This document shows positions 22,849 to 34,367 of a stretch of DNA of 64,000 nt, piece by piece. The first letter of the stretch is position 1; each line of letters begins with the position of its first letter. Origin of the DNA: Hericium rajendrae (lineage: Eukaryota; Basidiomycota; Agaricomycetes; Russulales; Hericiaceae); the NCBI GenBank assembly GCA_033439255.1, contig CM065885.1:2170001-2234000 (forward strand). Direction: 5' to 3'. The translations under genes were made by a program, and so were the position numbers. The notes under the pieces were generated by a model, which saw nothing but the letters and a program-made list of their open reading frames with translations, was not told where the DNA came from and made no database searches.

Positions 22849-23540
22849 TCATGCTACCATCCTTTATGCAAATGTGCTGGTGCCGGCAGTGGATAACGAA
22901 GGGGCTACAAGACTCAGAAGAACACCTCACCTGTCGATATCGTTCATTAGCTCAACGCGATGAAGTAACCTTGAGATACATACCGCAAATAAGTCATCCT
23001 CGTCTGAATTGAAAAGCATGCTTATCCGAGGCTGTTGCACGAGAGCGTCGAGCATGACATCTTGAAATTTGAAGTGTCGAGGCATGTCTTGAGACGTATA
23101 CTGTACATACTTACCGAGGCAATGGTAACCAGACGAGCGGTGAACACCAAGCAAGCCCTGTGTCTTGCTTCGGCGGCGAATCACTTCGCCATGCCAGTGG
23201 AGAATTTGCAATTCTGCTTGTCGGATGCATTAGAACTGAATGGTGTCAAGGCCTGCATTGCGAAGACCGCAATGGGAATAAATTGCAATATGAGTCGAGC
23301 AAAAAATGCGACTACTAAATACCGGGGTGACTAAAGCGGCCACACAGACCGAGGATATACTGGACCACGGGATAGATAACTAAGACCCAAAACACATGAG
23401 ACGATCAGAACACGAAGATACAATAGCGACACAACGAACGAAGATGAATCAGCAGAGTTCGACCCACGTCAAGCAGATCCTCTATAAGAATGGATGGCAC
23501 TCCAACGTGGAGTCCTCACATATAAACCCCAAGAACAAGC
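22849..23540. other. Spacer, nothing supported
   Basis: Contains a minus-strand open stretch near 23100-22990 (DALVQQPRISMLF, NSDEDDLFA) followed by a possible donor, and a plus-strand frame 23035-23334; neither has recognisable motifs or a coherent exon chain. Confidence 0.4.
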
Positions 23541-25863
23541 TCAGAACTTCTGCAACAGCTTCGGCACCGGGGGAACCTCCTCCTGGCTGTTGTACATCGC
23601 CCCGACGCGCGCGACGAACTGGCGGCGCACCTCGTCGCTGCGCTCGTCGTCGAGGAAGCTCGCCCGCCGGCTCCACAGCGACATCCGCCGCTGCCCGTCC
23701 TCCGAGTCGAAGTAATACGAGTCGACGTACGACCCCGTCCGCCGCGTCGCCAGCGTCGGCGGGTACATCGACCGGTCGTCGTCGTCGTCCACCGCCTTCG
23801 TCTCGGCGCCCGTGGTCGTCGTCGTCGGTGTCCCCGGCGCCGAGCTCCCGTTGTTGAAATAGAACCGCGCAATGTCCGGGCGCATCTCCGCCTCCGCGCT
23901 CCCCTCCGCGTCTGCGTCCTCGCTCGACCGCGCGTCCGGCTCGTCGATCCTGATATCCGGCACGCGCTGCCGTCGCAAAGTGTTCGTCCGCCGCACAAGG
24001 TCCGACGACTCCGCCGCCGGGAGCACCGGCCGCGCGGGGAACGGTATCTCGCGCCCGCGCTGGATCGGCGGGATCGGCTGGCTGAAGAGTCCCGACGGAC
24101 TTGGTGTTGCGCGCGGTGGAGGCATGGGGAAGCTGAGTTCGTTGCTGCCGCCGCCCGGGACGGAGGGGAGCGGACCCCGCGGCGGAGGACTCGGCGGTGG
24201 CAGGTCGTACTGTCCGAGATGTCCTCTTGGGGGATTGAGCAGCGCGCTGCGCCGCGGGAAGGAGGGAGAGGGCACAACGAAGTCGCTGGACGAGATGATC
24301 GTGAACGTTTCGGACACGGCCGATGAAGGTGCGGGCGATGGGGACGGGGACAAGGAAAGTGGAGATAGGCGCATTATGCGACAGAGGAAGGGTTGGGGCG
24401 AGGGGGAGCGTGAGGATGGCGAATGCGAGTTTGGAATGGAGAGCGGCGATGGCGGAGCGGCGGGAGAGGTGAGCGGCAGGGAGATGGGCGGGCGCCGAGG
24501 CGGCGCTGCGGATGTCGCAGGAGGTGCAGGCGAGACGGCGCGGGTGGGTGCAGGTGAAGGGGCGCGAGGAGATATAGGAGACGCGGGTGTCGGTGTCGTT
24601 GGCGTCGGCGGCGCGTCGAACACTGTCGACGGTGTGAAGCGCACACGGGGAATGGTCTGCGTCGGCGCAGACACGGGCGACGGGGGCGATTGAACATTCG
24701 AAGAGCTGGTATCTAGCGATGCGATGCTTGGTGCGTGGGGTATCGACGTCGTTGGGGTAAAATTGCTGCTGCTTGCCAATGACAGACGTCCTTCCGTCGT
24801 GTAACTCGTGCGCGTCGTACTCAGCACAGGCGTCACACTGCGGGAATAGTCGTCGATATCCAATGACGACGGCGCAGGACTGCGTGTGAAGCGCTCAGCG
24901 ATGGGCAATGTGAAATCGGGCATGGCGGGGACAGGTGGAATGAAGAGCGGCTGAGTGGGTGCGTCTGTGGGGCCCGTACTGGCTTTCCTTGAACGCGTTC
25001 CAAGGCGGAAGAACGAGCGCTTCCTCTTCGTCGACGCTTCAGACAGGTAGCCGCCGTCCGACGTGTCTCCACCGTACGTGTCCTCCTTCGCCTTCCTTGA
25101 ATCGTTGTCGCCCTTGACCTTTTTCTTTGGCTTCTTCTTGTGCATGTCAGACAGATATCCGCCATCGCTCTCGTGCTCGTGCTCTGTCTCTGTCGCCGTG
25201 CCATCCTTCCCCTTCTTGCTCTTCTTCTCCTTCTTTTCTTTCTTTTCCCGCTCTTTCTGCTCCTTCTTCCTCGCCTTCTCTTCGTCCTTCTCCCGTTCCT
25301 TGCCCTTCTTCCCAACCCCCTCGCTGATATATCCCGCGTCGCTCTCGTACCCGTCCGCTTTCCGCTGTTTCTTCAGCTTGTTCGGCTTTGCAGGCACCTT
25401 TACTGGCGATGCCGAAGGTGAGGAGATGGCAGAGGGCATAGGCAATGCACCGACGTGCTCCCTCCACTCTGCAGCGTACTCTGGATCGGGCCGGCCGGTG
25501 ACGATGTGCACCGACTTGCCAATTGGAGAGTATGGTGTCGCAGGCGAGTTCTGGCCCGGTGACAAGAAGGATTCATCAGAGGTCGCAGTCGACGCGGACG
25601 TCAGGCCGGGCGATGCGACATTCTGCAGGGAAGTGAGTGCATGATTCGCATGTCAATCACGAAATGCGTACCTCGGATTCGTCCTGTCCTTCTGGGACCG
25701 AATTGAACATCCAATCCTCGACAGTACGACTCGAGCCAAAGCCGAGCTGCAGCGCTGCGTCGAGCACAGAGGCACGAAGATAGTTAGAGTTGCGAGTCGT
25801 CTCGCTGGTGTCGGCTTTGGCGACATGGAGTCGCGGCTGGGGCGAATTCGGAGAAGCAGCCAT
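23541..25863 (-). CDS. Unknown Ser/Pro-rich, Lys-rich protein with SDGGYLS repeats
   Basis: Predicted 757 aa; exons 25863-25672 and 25622-23541, intron 49 nt. I do not recognise a domain. The N-terminus (MAASPNSPQPRLHV, RTVEDWMFNSVPEGQ) is compact. Residues about 130-260 are strongly basic, with Lys/Glu runs punctuated by three related words: YESDAGYISEG, HESDGGYLSDM and TSDGGYLSEA. Residues about 270-560 are Ser/Pro/Thr-rich and probably disordered. The C-terminal part is again more structured (SMYPPTLATRRTGSYVDS, SQEEVPPVPKLLQKF). No signal peptide or membrane segment is seen. The start was chosen as the first Met, which also gives the phase-0 intron. It lies between the two inverted ARD-like copies. 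Confidence 0.75.
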
Positions 25864-26429
25864 GCTTTGGAGTATGATAAATCGTGCAATGCACGAGATG
25901 CGTTGTCAAGAGGATGAATGAATGGAAATTGGCAGCTGGGCCGGCTTAGCGAATGGGGCGAAATGAGAGTGGTTCAGAACGACATGAACGAGAAAAAATA
26001 AGGATAATTCTCTTCCTCAAGCCAGTTGTGATCAGAGAGCGAAATGGCCTTTGCCTGCCAGTGTTGTGGTGTGCAAACGTTGAAGAATGAGTCGTTGCAA
26101 GCTGTGCTCGACACCAGGATACGCGTTTCTAGGCGAAAAGCGGTTAGCGCTCGCGGCCGGCGTAAGCTTCTTCAACAAGTCCTGCCTATTTAGCCATAGT
26201 CTTGGCACTGACTTTCACACCAGGACATCTAGCGCGAATCTACGCGATGGAGGCGAAACCATTCGCAGACGACGGGGGGGAGGAGGGAAAGAAAGGAATC
26301 CAGATTTCTGGCAGTTTTCCGACGTAACTTGATAACATCCGATGTCAACGGTCGTTGCAAGTAAGTGACTTTGATCAGTCGAAGCGTAGTCTATTGTATT
26401 CAACAATTGCTACCCATGGAGGGCGGACT
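25864..26429. other. Spacer upstream of the unknown gene and ARD-like copy B
   Basis: About 570 bp including the promoter side of the 25863 gene. No further gene seen; a N-terminal ARD exon was looked for and not found. Confidence 0.5.
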
Positions 26430-27166
26430 TGTCTCGCAAGCGGCTACAAGAACCGGGATGTGATCAATATTACCAAGGAGGGACTCGGCAGTGCGTATGA
26501 GTCGAAGCTTCAGATTTTTATGAGGAGTAAGTAGGCCAGGGCTGTAGACGTGAATGGTGCCACTTACTGGTGGTGTTTCATGAAGGACATCTTCGCGAGG
26601 ATGAGGAGATCCGCTACATCCTCGACGGTGCGGGATACTTGGACATCCGCGGTCTTGTCCGCGGTAAGTCTGCCTTTCGCCTTTGAGTAATGACTGCTTC
26701 TTCTCTCATATTCAAAATGACGTCTATATCACAGAGCATCCTACAGACAACTGGATACGCATTCACGTTACCCTCGGTGACCTGCTCGTCATTCCCGCTG
26801 GGATCTACCACCGCTTCGGGCTTGACGAGCTGAACCGAATTAGAACCATGCGTCTCTTCGAGGTCCGACTTATGATCTCTTCCCAGCTAGTATGGTCACT
26901 CATGCGCATTTCAGGAGGAGCCGAAGTGGATGCCGCATCCGCGCAGCGGTGCAACGGATGCCGATTCCTGTAGAGTTGATTATGTGCGCTCGATCCCAGG
27001 CGTATCTGCTGCTGCCTCAATGCATCAGGGCGTGTATCGGAATGCGTCAGGACGTGGGATGGAGATACCGGTTTGCAATATCAGCTTGGTAGCTTCAACT
27101 AAAACACATCACGGGCCTATCCGTATGGTCTGTTCGAATTCGGAGATGTTGCCTTTGCGAGTGTAG
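26430..27166 (+). pseudogene. Acireductone dioxygenase-like copy B, probably non-functional
   Basis: Exons approximately 26430-26526, 26586-26663, 26735-26862 and 26915-27166, with phase-consistent introns of 59, 71 and 52 nt. It keeps [50 protein letters not shown] and [11 protein letters not shown] of the family. Three things argue against activity: no N-terminal exon, the metal-binding HxH motif reads HLR, and the stop seen in copy A (after VSAAA) reads TCA here, so the frame runs on for about 50 unrelated residues to 27166. The first ligand His, the Glu and the last His (YHRF) are kept. It is inverted relative to copy A at 22177-22786. Confidence 0.7.
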
Positions 27167-27422
27167 GTAAGTGACTGATCAGTTTCGGGGGCGCAATAAC
27201 CCTTTCAAGCCAGGGAACCCGTGCAAGATGAAAGTGACCTACAAGAGGGACATCTGGCGAAGCACGATTATCGACACGTGTAGAATTCTCCAGTGGTATA
27301 ACATTCAAATAAGCAATCATCCTAGGCTGTTCGCATCTTACAGTCCACGACAATGAGAACCCGAAGCCAGTTTGAAAACCGAGGGTCCTGGACGAGGCAA
27401 TATATAGGTCACTTCAAACACT
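27167..27422. other. Short spacer
   Basis: No gene seen between copy B and the stop of the convergent heptad-repeat gene. Confidence 0.5.
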
Positions 27423-28614
27423 TCACTTTCTCTTAATACCCGGAGACGGTGGGGGCTTCCTGAGCTTATTAGGCCCGGCTTTCCTCGCTTCATGCTCTGC
27501 AACCTGAGCAGGGAGGACTGTCGTCACGTGTTGTCTCCTCGCTTCGTCGTGATGGTGCGTAGAACTTTCAGCTCTGGCATGTCTGGATGGATGTTCAGCT
27601 CCGGTCGGTGTCATAGGTTGATCAAAGGTAGCGCGGCGGGCATGGCGGTGAGTCCGATCCTCCGAATGCTGAACAGTCACAGTTTGTCAGTTTATTTAAT
27701 TTGTTTCTTGCACTTCCCAGAAACAGACCTTTGGGCTTGGCTTGCTAGCAGCGTCCTTAACGCGATCCCGGCGCTCCAATTGCTGCGAATCAATCTAAGT
27801 CAGCAAATCAAGCGCATGTCGAAGAAGGAAAGCGTACCTCACGACTAGAATCGCCCTGCTTGCTTGGATGTTCGGTCTGCAACCAGTTGTTATAGTCGCT
27901 ATACTGACAGGAAACACTTGCGTATCAGATGTTGTGTGTGTGCTATATTGTCCGTGGACTATCACGGACGCACCTTGACAACCTGTATTTTTGGGACTGG
28001 GCCGGTATGTTTCGGAGCAGGATTGGCACGCTTCGTGATAGGGCTGGTATGCTTCGGGATAGGGCCGGTATGCTTCGGGACAGAGCTGGTATGCTTCGGG
28101 GCAGGATTCTCATGTTTTGGGGCAGGACTGGTATGCTTTGGGGCAGGGCTGGTATGCGGGACAGAACTGGTGTGCTGGACAGAACTGGTGTGCTGGGCAG
28201 AACTGGTATGCTTCGTGGCTTGACTAACATGCTTCGGGACTTCACTAGTATGCTTCGGGACTTCACTAGTATGCTGCGGAGCAGGACTACTATGCTTCGG
28301 GGCTTGGCTGGTATGCTTCGCGGTATGCTCATGTTCACGGATACCTGCTCCCGTACTGGGATAGTCTGGCCGGCGCGCTGTGTCGTGGTGATGCCGATCC
28401 TCATCGTGCGCGCTTTCATAAATATTCAGCCCGTCTTCAAAGAATCTACTTCCGTGATTGAGGGCATCCCACTAGACGGACCACAAAACATCAATAAGAA
28501 GATCCCTCACATCACATGACAGAACCAGCTCACATACGGCTTACGAGCATCGATCTCCCGCTCTAGTGCTTTCCGTGTCCTGGCATCTGATTTGGAAGAG
28601 GGCCCAGGCATCAT
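27423..28614 (-). CDS. Unknown His-rich protein with about 16 heptad repeats
   Basis: Predicted 311 aa; exons 28614-28534, 28471-27983, 27903-27838, 27782-27729, 27668-27423, all junctions GT-AG and in phase. I do not recognise a family. Order: a charged helix (TRKALEREIDARKPY), WDALNHGSRFFEDGLNIYES, a His-rich patch (EDRHHHDT), then residues about 79-187 made of heptads with consensus KHTSPAP, then YSDYNNWLQTEHPSKQ and a basic, His-rich tail ending PPPSPGIKRK. The non-repeat parts have normal composition and the exon chain is coherent, so I take the minus strand as coding, although the plus strand is also open through the repeat. The start is the first in-frame Met after an upstream stop; a longer N-terminus with another exon is possible. 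Confidence 0.65.
27992..28318. repeat. 21-bp coding minisatellite (heptad repeat)
   Basis: About sixteen units of 21 bp, a few shortened to 18 bp, encode KHTSPAP-like heptads on the minus strand. The unit length stays a multiple of three throughout. On the plus strand the recurring word is GGTATGCTTCGGG. Confidence 0.85.
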
Positions 28615-29186
28615 TACCTCGATGGATGGCAAAGTCGCGTGAGTTGCAGGTGTTCGCGATGAGAAGGACGATAATGATCGTTTCGCCTGACCCACCTGCG
28701 CGCTTTTATTCTCCGGCGGAGGGTCAAGACGCCACGAGGATGGCAAAATCGCGCTCCGACCATATACGCGGCTAGAATTGGCTCGGGACTATTGTCCTCG
28801 CTGCTTATTGTTGTCATTGTTATTAGTGCGTACAACAGTGATTATTCACGATAAAGTCATACTGGGTTACGGCGGAGCAGATGAGCTTGGGCTTGTCTTA
28901 AGCAGAGTGAGGCCTGTAGTACTTACTGCACAGCCTGGTGTATGCCGTATGGGGCGCAAGGACAGTCATCCAGTGCTATGAAGGGCGGCTAAAAGGCGAT
29001 GTTAGCAGAAAGTGATCGACGTGGCCGCGGCGAATACAACGTACCATCAATACCCGCAACAATCCCGAAGCAGAGAATTGATCAGATTCAAAACCGTGTT
29101 CCTACTACAGCTGCACTTTCTATACATACATGTCAGATACGTACTTACACCAGACATAACTTCTTCCCCATGCCGCAATCACTGCT
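28615..29186. other. Spacer, nothing supported
   Basis: About 570 bp between two minus-strand genes; it should contain the 5' region of the heptad-repeat gene and the 3' flank of the GH5 gene. A minus-strand open stretch 28746-28614 is continuous with exon 1 of the repeat gene but has no ATG. Confidence 0.45.
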
Positions 29187-30889
29187 TCACTGCTCGGCGA
29201 CCAAGCTCGCGTTGTCTGTCAAGATCTTGTTCAGCGAGTCGCGATGCAAGCAGTTCTCGAACGCGAAGCTCTTCGCGAGCTCGTCGATCTCCGCCGCGCT
29301 CTTCCCGCGGAAGTGCTCCGCCCACTCCTTCACGAGGAACTCGGAAATAAGGATGACACGGGCGAGGCGGCCGACGCGGTCGCTCAGCTTCCACACCGGG
29401 TACGGGTACAGGTTCTGGAAATGCGGCGGGATCTCCTGCAGGATGTGGTCGATTAGCGGCTGGTAGATGTGCTGCACCTGCGCGACGTCCGCGCCCCAGG
29501 CGTCGACGGCCAGCCGGTGCTTCTTGGCGAGGAAGTCCTTGAAGAGCTGCATGTACGGCGTCTCACGCGAGACGTGCACCATGCCCTGGAAGCCGATGTC
29601 CTTGTACAGCCAGATGCTCCAGCTGAGACGGTCCTGTTCATGAACGTTATGAGTGACGCTGAGCATGATAGAGACAAGGCTGACGAACCTTGTTATAGAT
29701 CGTCAGCTGGTCCTTCAGCACCTGAAGCCTCGTCTCATTGATCTCATTCGTCTTGACGCCCTCATACTCCGTCCGCGCGTACACAGGGCCCCACTCGCCA
29801 TTCCACACGCACAGCCCATGCGAGTCCATCCACTCGCGCTTCTTCTCATAGCTGCGCCTGAGCCTGCGCTGCTGCTCCGGGCTGCCGACATACGGCTCGG
29901 GCGACGCGGGGAATCCAAACACCGAATAATCGTGGATCGCATACCCGACATTCTCCCACTTCTTATAGACATCGCCAAAGTGCGAAAAGTCGCTCGCGAA
30001 CGTGTTGCCGTCGAAGAAGATCGCGTGGTCCGGGTCAACCGCGCGGATCGCGCCGTACACGCGGTCGTAGAACTGGATGACGCGCGTGTGCGAGGGGTCC
30101 GTGGGCTCGTTGAGCGGGTTGTAGCCCGCGACCCACGTGTTCTGCTTGTAGTGCGCTGCGAGCTGCTCCCAGAGCCACACCGCGCGGTCCTGGAAGTCTT
30201 TGTGCAGCCAGAAGTTCGCGATGTGCGTGCCCGCGTCCGCGTGCCAGTCCACGTTCTGCCCGCCCGGCGCGGTGTGCAGGTCGAGGATGGTGTAGATGCC
30301 CTGCGCGGCACAGAGGTCTATCACGCGGTCGAGGTGCTTGAAGCCCTCGGGTTTGAGGACGCGGGGATTGAGGTCATCTTCCTGGCACGATCAGATATGA
30401 TCGTGCAGCAGGTCATAGAGGGGTACCTTCAAAGTGACGGTAGTTGAAGGGCAGACGGATGCAGTTGAGGCCGAGGCTCTTGAAGTACTGAGCGTCTTTC
30501 TCCTGGAAGAAGTACTCGAGGAACTGACAACGATTAGACCTTAGTACCGAGGCCGATGCATGGCGGGCTTGAACTTGCGAGGACACACCTTGTCGAAGAA
30601 CAGGTCCGACTTCTCGGCGCCAGCGACCTCCGTCAGCGCCTCGCGGATCTGGAACTCGCAGCCGGGGTAGCCTGCGAAACACAGTTATTCATGATACATG
30701 GCATGTCTTTCGCCATCTGAAGCCTACCTGAGATGAAATTCTCCATGCTATCGACGCCATTGAGAGTATAAAAGAAGAAGAGTACCAGAAGACTTACTTC
30801 ATCCATCCTCCCAAGCCCGCACCGCGCAGGATGACCTCCTTGCCGTCCTTGTCAACAACCTTGGTCCCGGAGACTTTGAGATACGCCAT
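29187..30889 (-). CDS. GH5 glycoside hydrolase, intracellular type (paralogue 1)
   Basis: Predicted 475 aa; exons 30889-30798, 30747-30728 (20 nt), 30671-30589, 30523-30427, 30377-29689, 29633-29187. The start MAYLKVSGTKVVD has no signal peptide, so the enzyme is probably cytosolic. The family-5 barrel is clear: LRGAGLGGWMNMENF, GLNCIRLPFNYRHFE, ILDLHTAPGGQN, the acid/base Glu in GYNPLNEPTDP, AIHDYSVFG and the nucleophile Glu in VWNGEWGPVYAR. The C-terminal part (WGADVAQVQHIYQPL, SFAFENCLHRDSLNK) is helical and shared with paralogue 2. The substrate is not readable; a beta-glucan or glycolipid-type glycoside is possible. TATAAAA lies about 52 bp upstream. Confidence 0.9.
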
Positions 30890-30940
30890 GATAAAGGGTC
30901 GGTGAGAGAGGAACTGGGCGTCCCTCTCTCAGGTGTAGTC

Positions 30941-30947
30941 TTTTATA
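30941..30947 (-). promoter_or_regulatory. TATA-like box of GH5 paralogue 1
   Basis: TATAAAA on the minus strand about 52 bp upstream of the start codon at 30889. Position fits a fungal core promoter. Confidence 0.45.
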
Positions 30948-31384
30948 CCTTTCCGTCCGTCAAAGACCATGGTCATGAGATGGGACTGACTGAGCCCAGG
31001 GCCGTCCGGTGCGGGAAAGGCGGGGTATCGATACTTATAAAGATGAGTGAAGAAGTAACACCGACGTTTGTCCGTTGTTTCTCCAGGGTGGTGATGTCAA
31101 TGATCGGATGCTATAAAGTCAGAGCACCGGTATGATATGTTTTTCTCAAAGAAAAAAAATTACGTGGGTGCCAGACATGCTGGTTGTGGTCGCCAGGTGA
31201 AACGACGAAATGATCTGTTGGTTGGATCAACTAGCGCCACAGACGCGTCGTGCCTCTGGCGCGTCGCGTCCGACGGTGCTTGAGTCGACTTCGACTGTAT
31301 CATCGAGAACTCCTTCGATGCGATATTCCCATATTCCCACTAATAACTCACAGTCGAATCATATCTCTGCGATACCTCTGAATA
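30948..31384. promoter_or_regulatory. Divergent intergenic region GH5 / histone-fold gene
   Basis: The two start codons (30889 and 31385) are about 500 bp apart; both promoters lie here. No other feature seen. Confidence 0.45.
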
Positions 31385-32182
31385 ATGTCTGACGAGAAGA
31401 ACCCCCCAACTGCCCCAACTCGTGATGCTGATGTCGCAATGACGGAACCGGAAGCCCAAGAGTCGGAGGAGACGGGGAAGGGTGACGGACAGGGCGACGG
31501 AAAGGGCGATGGAAAGGGGGCAAAAAAGGCAAAGAAACCAAAAGATCCCAACGCGGTCAAGAGAGTAATGCCGTCAGTTCGGGAAAAGGGGAGCTCATTG
31601 ATACCACGTGCAAGGGTGTTGAAGGTACTGGAGGCAGACGAGGTGCGCTTCCTCGCGGCTCCAAGTTTCGTGGTATTCACAGGCTGGGATTCAATTTGCA
31701 GGAGCTACCTGTTGTCGCGAAGGATGTGATCTTTCTTATATCAGTGGCAACGGAGGAGTTTATCATGAGACTGGCGGAAGCCAGCCAGCGCATCGCAGCT
31801 GGCGAGAAACGAGCTACGGTGCAGCAGAAAGACATCGGTGCGTGGTCTGTTGTAACATAATTTACATGGCTTTAAACTATGAAGCACTTTCTAGCATTGG
31901 TCGTACGCAAGACAGACGAATTCCTGTTCTTAGAGGGTGCGTAACTACACCCTACGGGCTCCTGCTCAAGTCGCACATGATAAAATGTTTGCAGAGATTA
32001 TTGACATGCCAGATCCGTCAGAGGCGCCGCCGAAGAAGAAAAAGGAGAAGAAATCCGACGAACATGAGAAGGCCGCTGATGAGGCGCCTGGTGCTGAGGA
32101 CGCTGTCGCTGTTGCCGAACATAACGATGGGACGATGTCTGGAGGCCCTGCTGGCCAGGAGGATTCGGATGATGAACCATAA
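31385..32182 (+). CDS. Histone-fold protein, Dpb3/POLE4- or CHRAC1-like
   Basis: Predicted 207 aa; exons 31385-31642, 31702-31837, 31895-31936, 31995-32182. The CBF/NF-Y-type histone fold reads SLIPRARVLKVLEADE, then VVAKDVIFLISVATEEF, TVQQKDIALVVRKTDEFLFL. This resembles the small histone-fold subunits of DNA polymerase epsilon (Dpb3/POLE4) and of the CHRAC/ISW2 remodeller, which pair with a Dpb4-like partner. It is flanked by an acidic Gly/Lys-rich N-terminal tail and a Lys-rich then acidic C-terminal tail (SEAPPKKKKEKK, DSDDEP), typical nuclear protein features. Which of the two complexes it serves cannot be read from sequence alone. Starts are unambiguous. Confidence 0.85.
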
Positions 32183-32632
32183 GAGTAAGGATGCTATGTC
32201 CACAGACCGATTTGACTTAGATTTTTGGATCATGACCATGTATCAGTACCATTAGGCGGCAGCACCCACCATCGATAGCTTTGTTACAGATGACCCTTCT
32301 GTCTTTTACGAACATTTTCAAGGAATGACTCCATCGCCAGGTCTTCTTGGTCATTAAATAATTATTACGTTACTCATGGACTCCGCCACCTCTACATGTA
32401 TTCATGCAGAATTTGAAGATCAATTGTCGTCTTCCTCGAGGTGTGCAGATGAAGAGACTGGCATGACAGTAGCGCAGACTTGAGAGTTGCACGCTCGTGA
32501 GCGTCAATCAAGCAGAATTTCGTCAGTCTTGAGGTTGTCATCAACTCATCTTATGTAGGTCGGTCATTTCACTGGGTCAACTTGACGCTAACTGCCACAT
32601 TGCCGCTTTCTTGCATACAACGACCGTGTAGC
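32183..32632. other. Intergenic region upstream of the UCH37 gene
   Basis: About 450 bp between two plus-strand genes; no gene or repeat seen. Confidence 0.5.
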
Positions 32633-34266
32633 ATGGACGACGTCGACCGCGACACCATGATGGCAGACAAAGACCATACTCCATCTCAAGATACAGGAGA
32701 CCTCGACCTCGTAGGCGGCCCATTCGCCGTCATCGAGTCCGACCCAGGTGAGCAACCCCACTCTCGCGACCAACGCACTTCCATCCTAACGTCCCAAGGG
32801 GTCTTCACCACCCTCCTCCGCACCCTCGGCGTCCGCGGCCTCGAAGTCGTCGAGCTGTACGACATCGAGCCCTGGGCGATCAACCACCTCAAGCCGCACG
32901 GGCTCATCTTCTGCTTCCTCTGGCATAAGGACACGCACCGCGCGCAGGACTTCGCGGACCCCGCCGCGGAGCGCGTATGGTTCGCGAACCAGCTCAGCCA
33001 GGACTCCTGTGCATCCGCGGCGGTGTTGAACGTGCTGCTGAACTGCCCAGGGTGCGATGTGGGCCCGGAGTTGGAGGCGTTTAGGGCTGAAACGGAGGAG
33101 ATGTCGTCGGTGGTGCGTCGTGCTCGTCTGAGATCGCGGACACGTTCTCATCGTGGAGGGGTATGCAGATGAAGGGACTCGCAATATCGAATTCATACTT
33201 CATTCGCGAAGCGCACAATTCTCTCGCTCGGTAAGCGCTACACTATGTACCCGTACATCACTCATTGCCAGTCTCACCATGGACCAGGCCCGCCGACATC
33301 CGCGGCGCCCTCAACGCCATCGCGCGCACTACGCTCGACGCCTCCAAGAAATCACAAAGCGCCAAGCCGCCCCCCTCAAAGCGCCGCAAAACGACTACCG
33401 CATCCCGCGACCGCCCATCCAAACCCGCGGCAGACTCGTCCGAGGACGACGAGGTCTACCACTTCATCGGCTACGTGCCCGCGCACGGCAAAGTCTGGGA
33501 GCTCGACGGGCTGAAGTCGGGCCCGCTCGAGGTCGGCGAGCTCGAGAGCGGGATGGAGGGCTGGATGGATGTCGCGCGGCCGGCGCTGCGGATGAAGATG
33601 GAGAAGTACGGAGGGAGGGCGGAGGGCGCGGGCGATATCCGGTTCAGCTTGTTGGCGGTGGTGGACGATGGGTATATGGCGGCAAGCGATAGGCTGGAGA
33701 TGTTAAAAAGGGAACGAATAGCTTTGGAGAGGAGGCTGGATGCAGAATGTCCCGGGTGGAGAAACAAGGTGGGAGTTATGTTCCTTGTTGTCTGCCACCA
33801 GTTGAGCTGGTTAATTTCTAGATCGATCCGATGCTGGAGAATGCGTCTGAAATATTCACTACCGCACTGCAGTCAGACGCACCTGGACCCACCTATTCTG
33901 CAGGTTTCGGGCATGAAATGATGCAGAAGCAGGTCGCCATCCTCAATACACCCCGAGACAGGCTCAAAGATGCGTGGACCTCCTGTGTAAACAGTGGACT
34001 ACAGGCGAAAGTGGCCGTTGAGGATGAGATCTCTAAGGCGAGAACTGGAAATGTGCGTACCTTCCGTGCAGCAAGCTGCGGTTTACTAACATGATTTTGT
34101 GAGACAGGATGAGAATATTCAGCGAACCCACGATTTTGAACCTTTTATACGCGAGTACATCAAGCACTTGCATCAAGAGGGACTGCTTAATCCCTTGCTG
34201 GGCCGTGATGAGAACGGTCGGCATATCCCTGCAAATGCGAAGTCCAAAGGCAAAGCCAAGGGATGA
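32633..34266 (+). CDS. UCH37/UCHL5-type ubiquitin C-terminal hydrolase
   Basis: Predicted 453 aa; exons 32633-32747, 32799-33112, 33169-33230, 33288-33768, 33822-34052, 34108-34266. Peptidase family C12 cleaves ubiquitin conjugates; the UCH37 branch (S. pombe Uch2) docks to the proteasome. Visible catalytic parts: GPFAVIESDPGVFTTLL near the N-terminus, the oxyanion Gln and active Cys in NQLSQDSCASAA, the His in VYHFIGYVP and the Asp in VWELDGLKSGP. A C-terminal extension of about 130 residues with HDFEPFIREYIKHLHQEG matches the ULD tail of UCH37/BAP1 and ends in a Lys-rich stretch. A basic Lys/Ser-rich insert sits in the crossover loop region between Cys and His. The gene is convergent with GH5 paralogue 2, 101 bp away. 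Confidence 0.92.
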
Positions 34267-34367
34267 AAGCGTTCTCGATGGTATTTATTGCCTGGACATC
34301 TCAGCATATTCTTTTCGGCACGACATATCTTATATCCTGAATTATTGATCGCATCCCGGACACGACT

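Noticed and set aside
23872-24693. 273-codon Gly-rich plus-strand frame
   Set aside because: Antisense of the Ser/Pro-rich part of the 23541-25863 gene; low-complexity shadow.
27929-28519. Plus-strand 196-codon frame with MLR-D-AG repeats
   Set aside because: The minus strand gives a coherent five-exon gene with normal flanking composition; the plus frame is only the repeat read backwards.
29653-30447. 264-codon plus-strand open frame over the GH5 gene
   Set aside because: Lies opposite the catalytic barrel exon; no motif; product is an Arg/Val/Leu-rich shadow.
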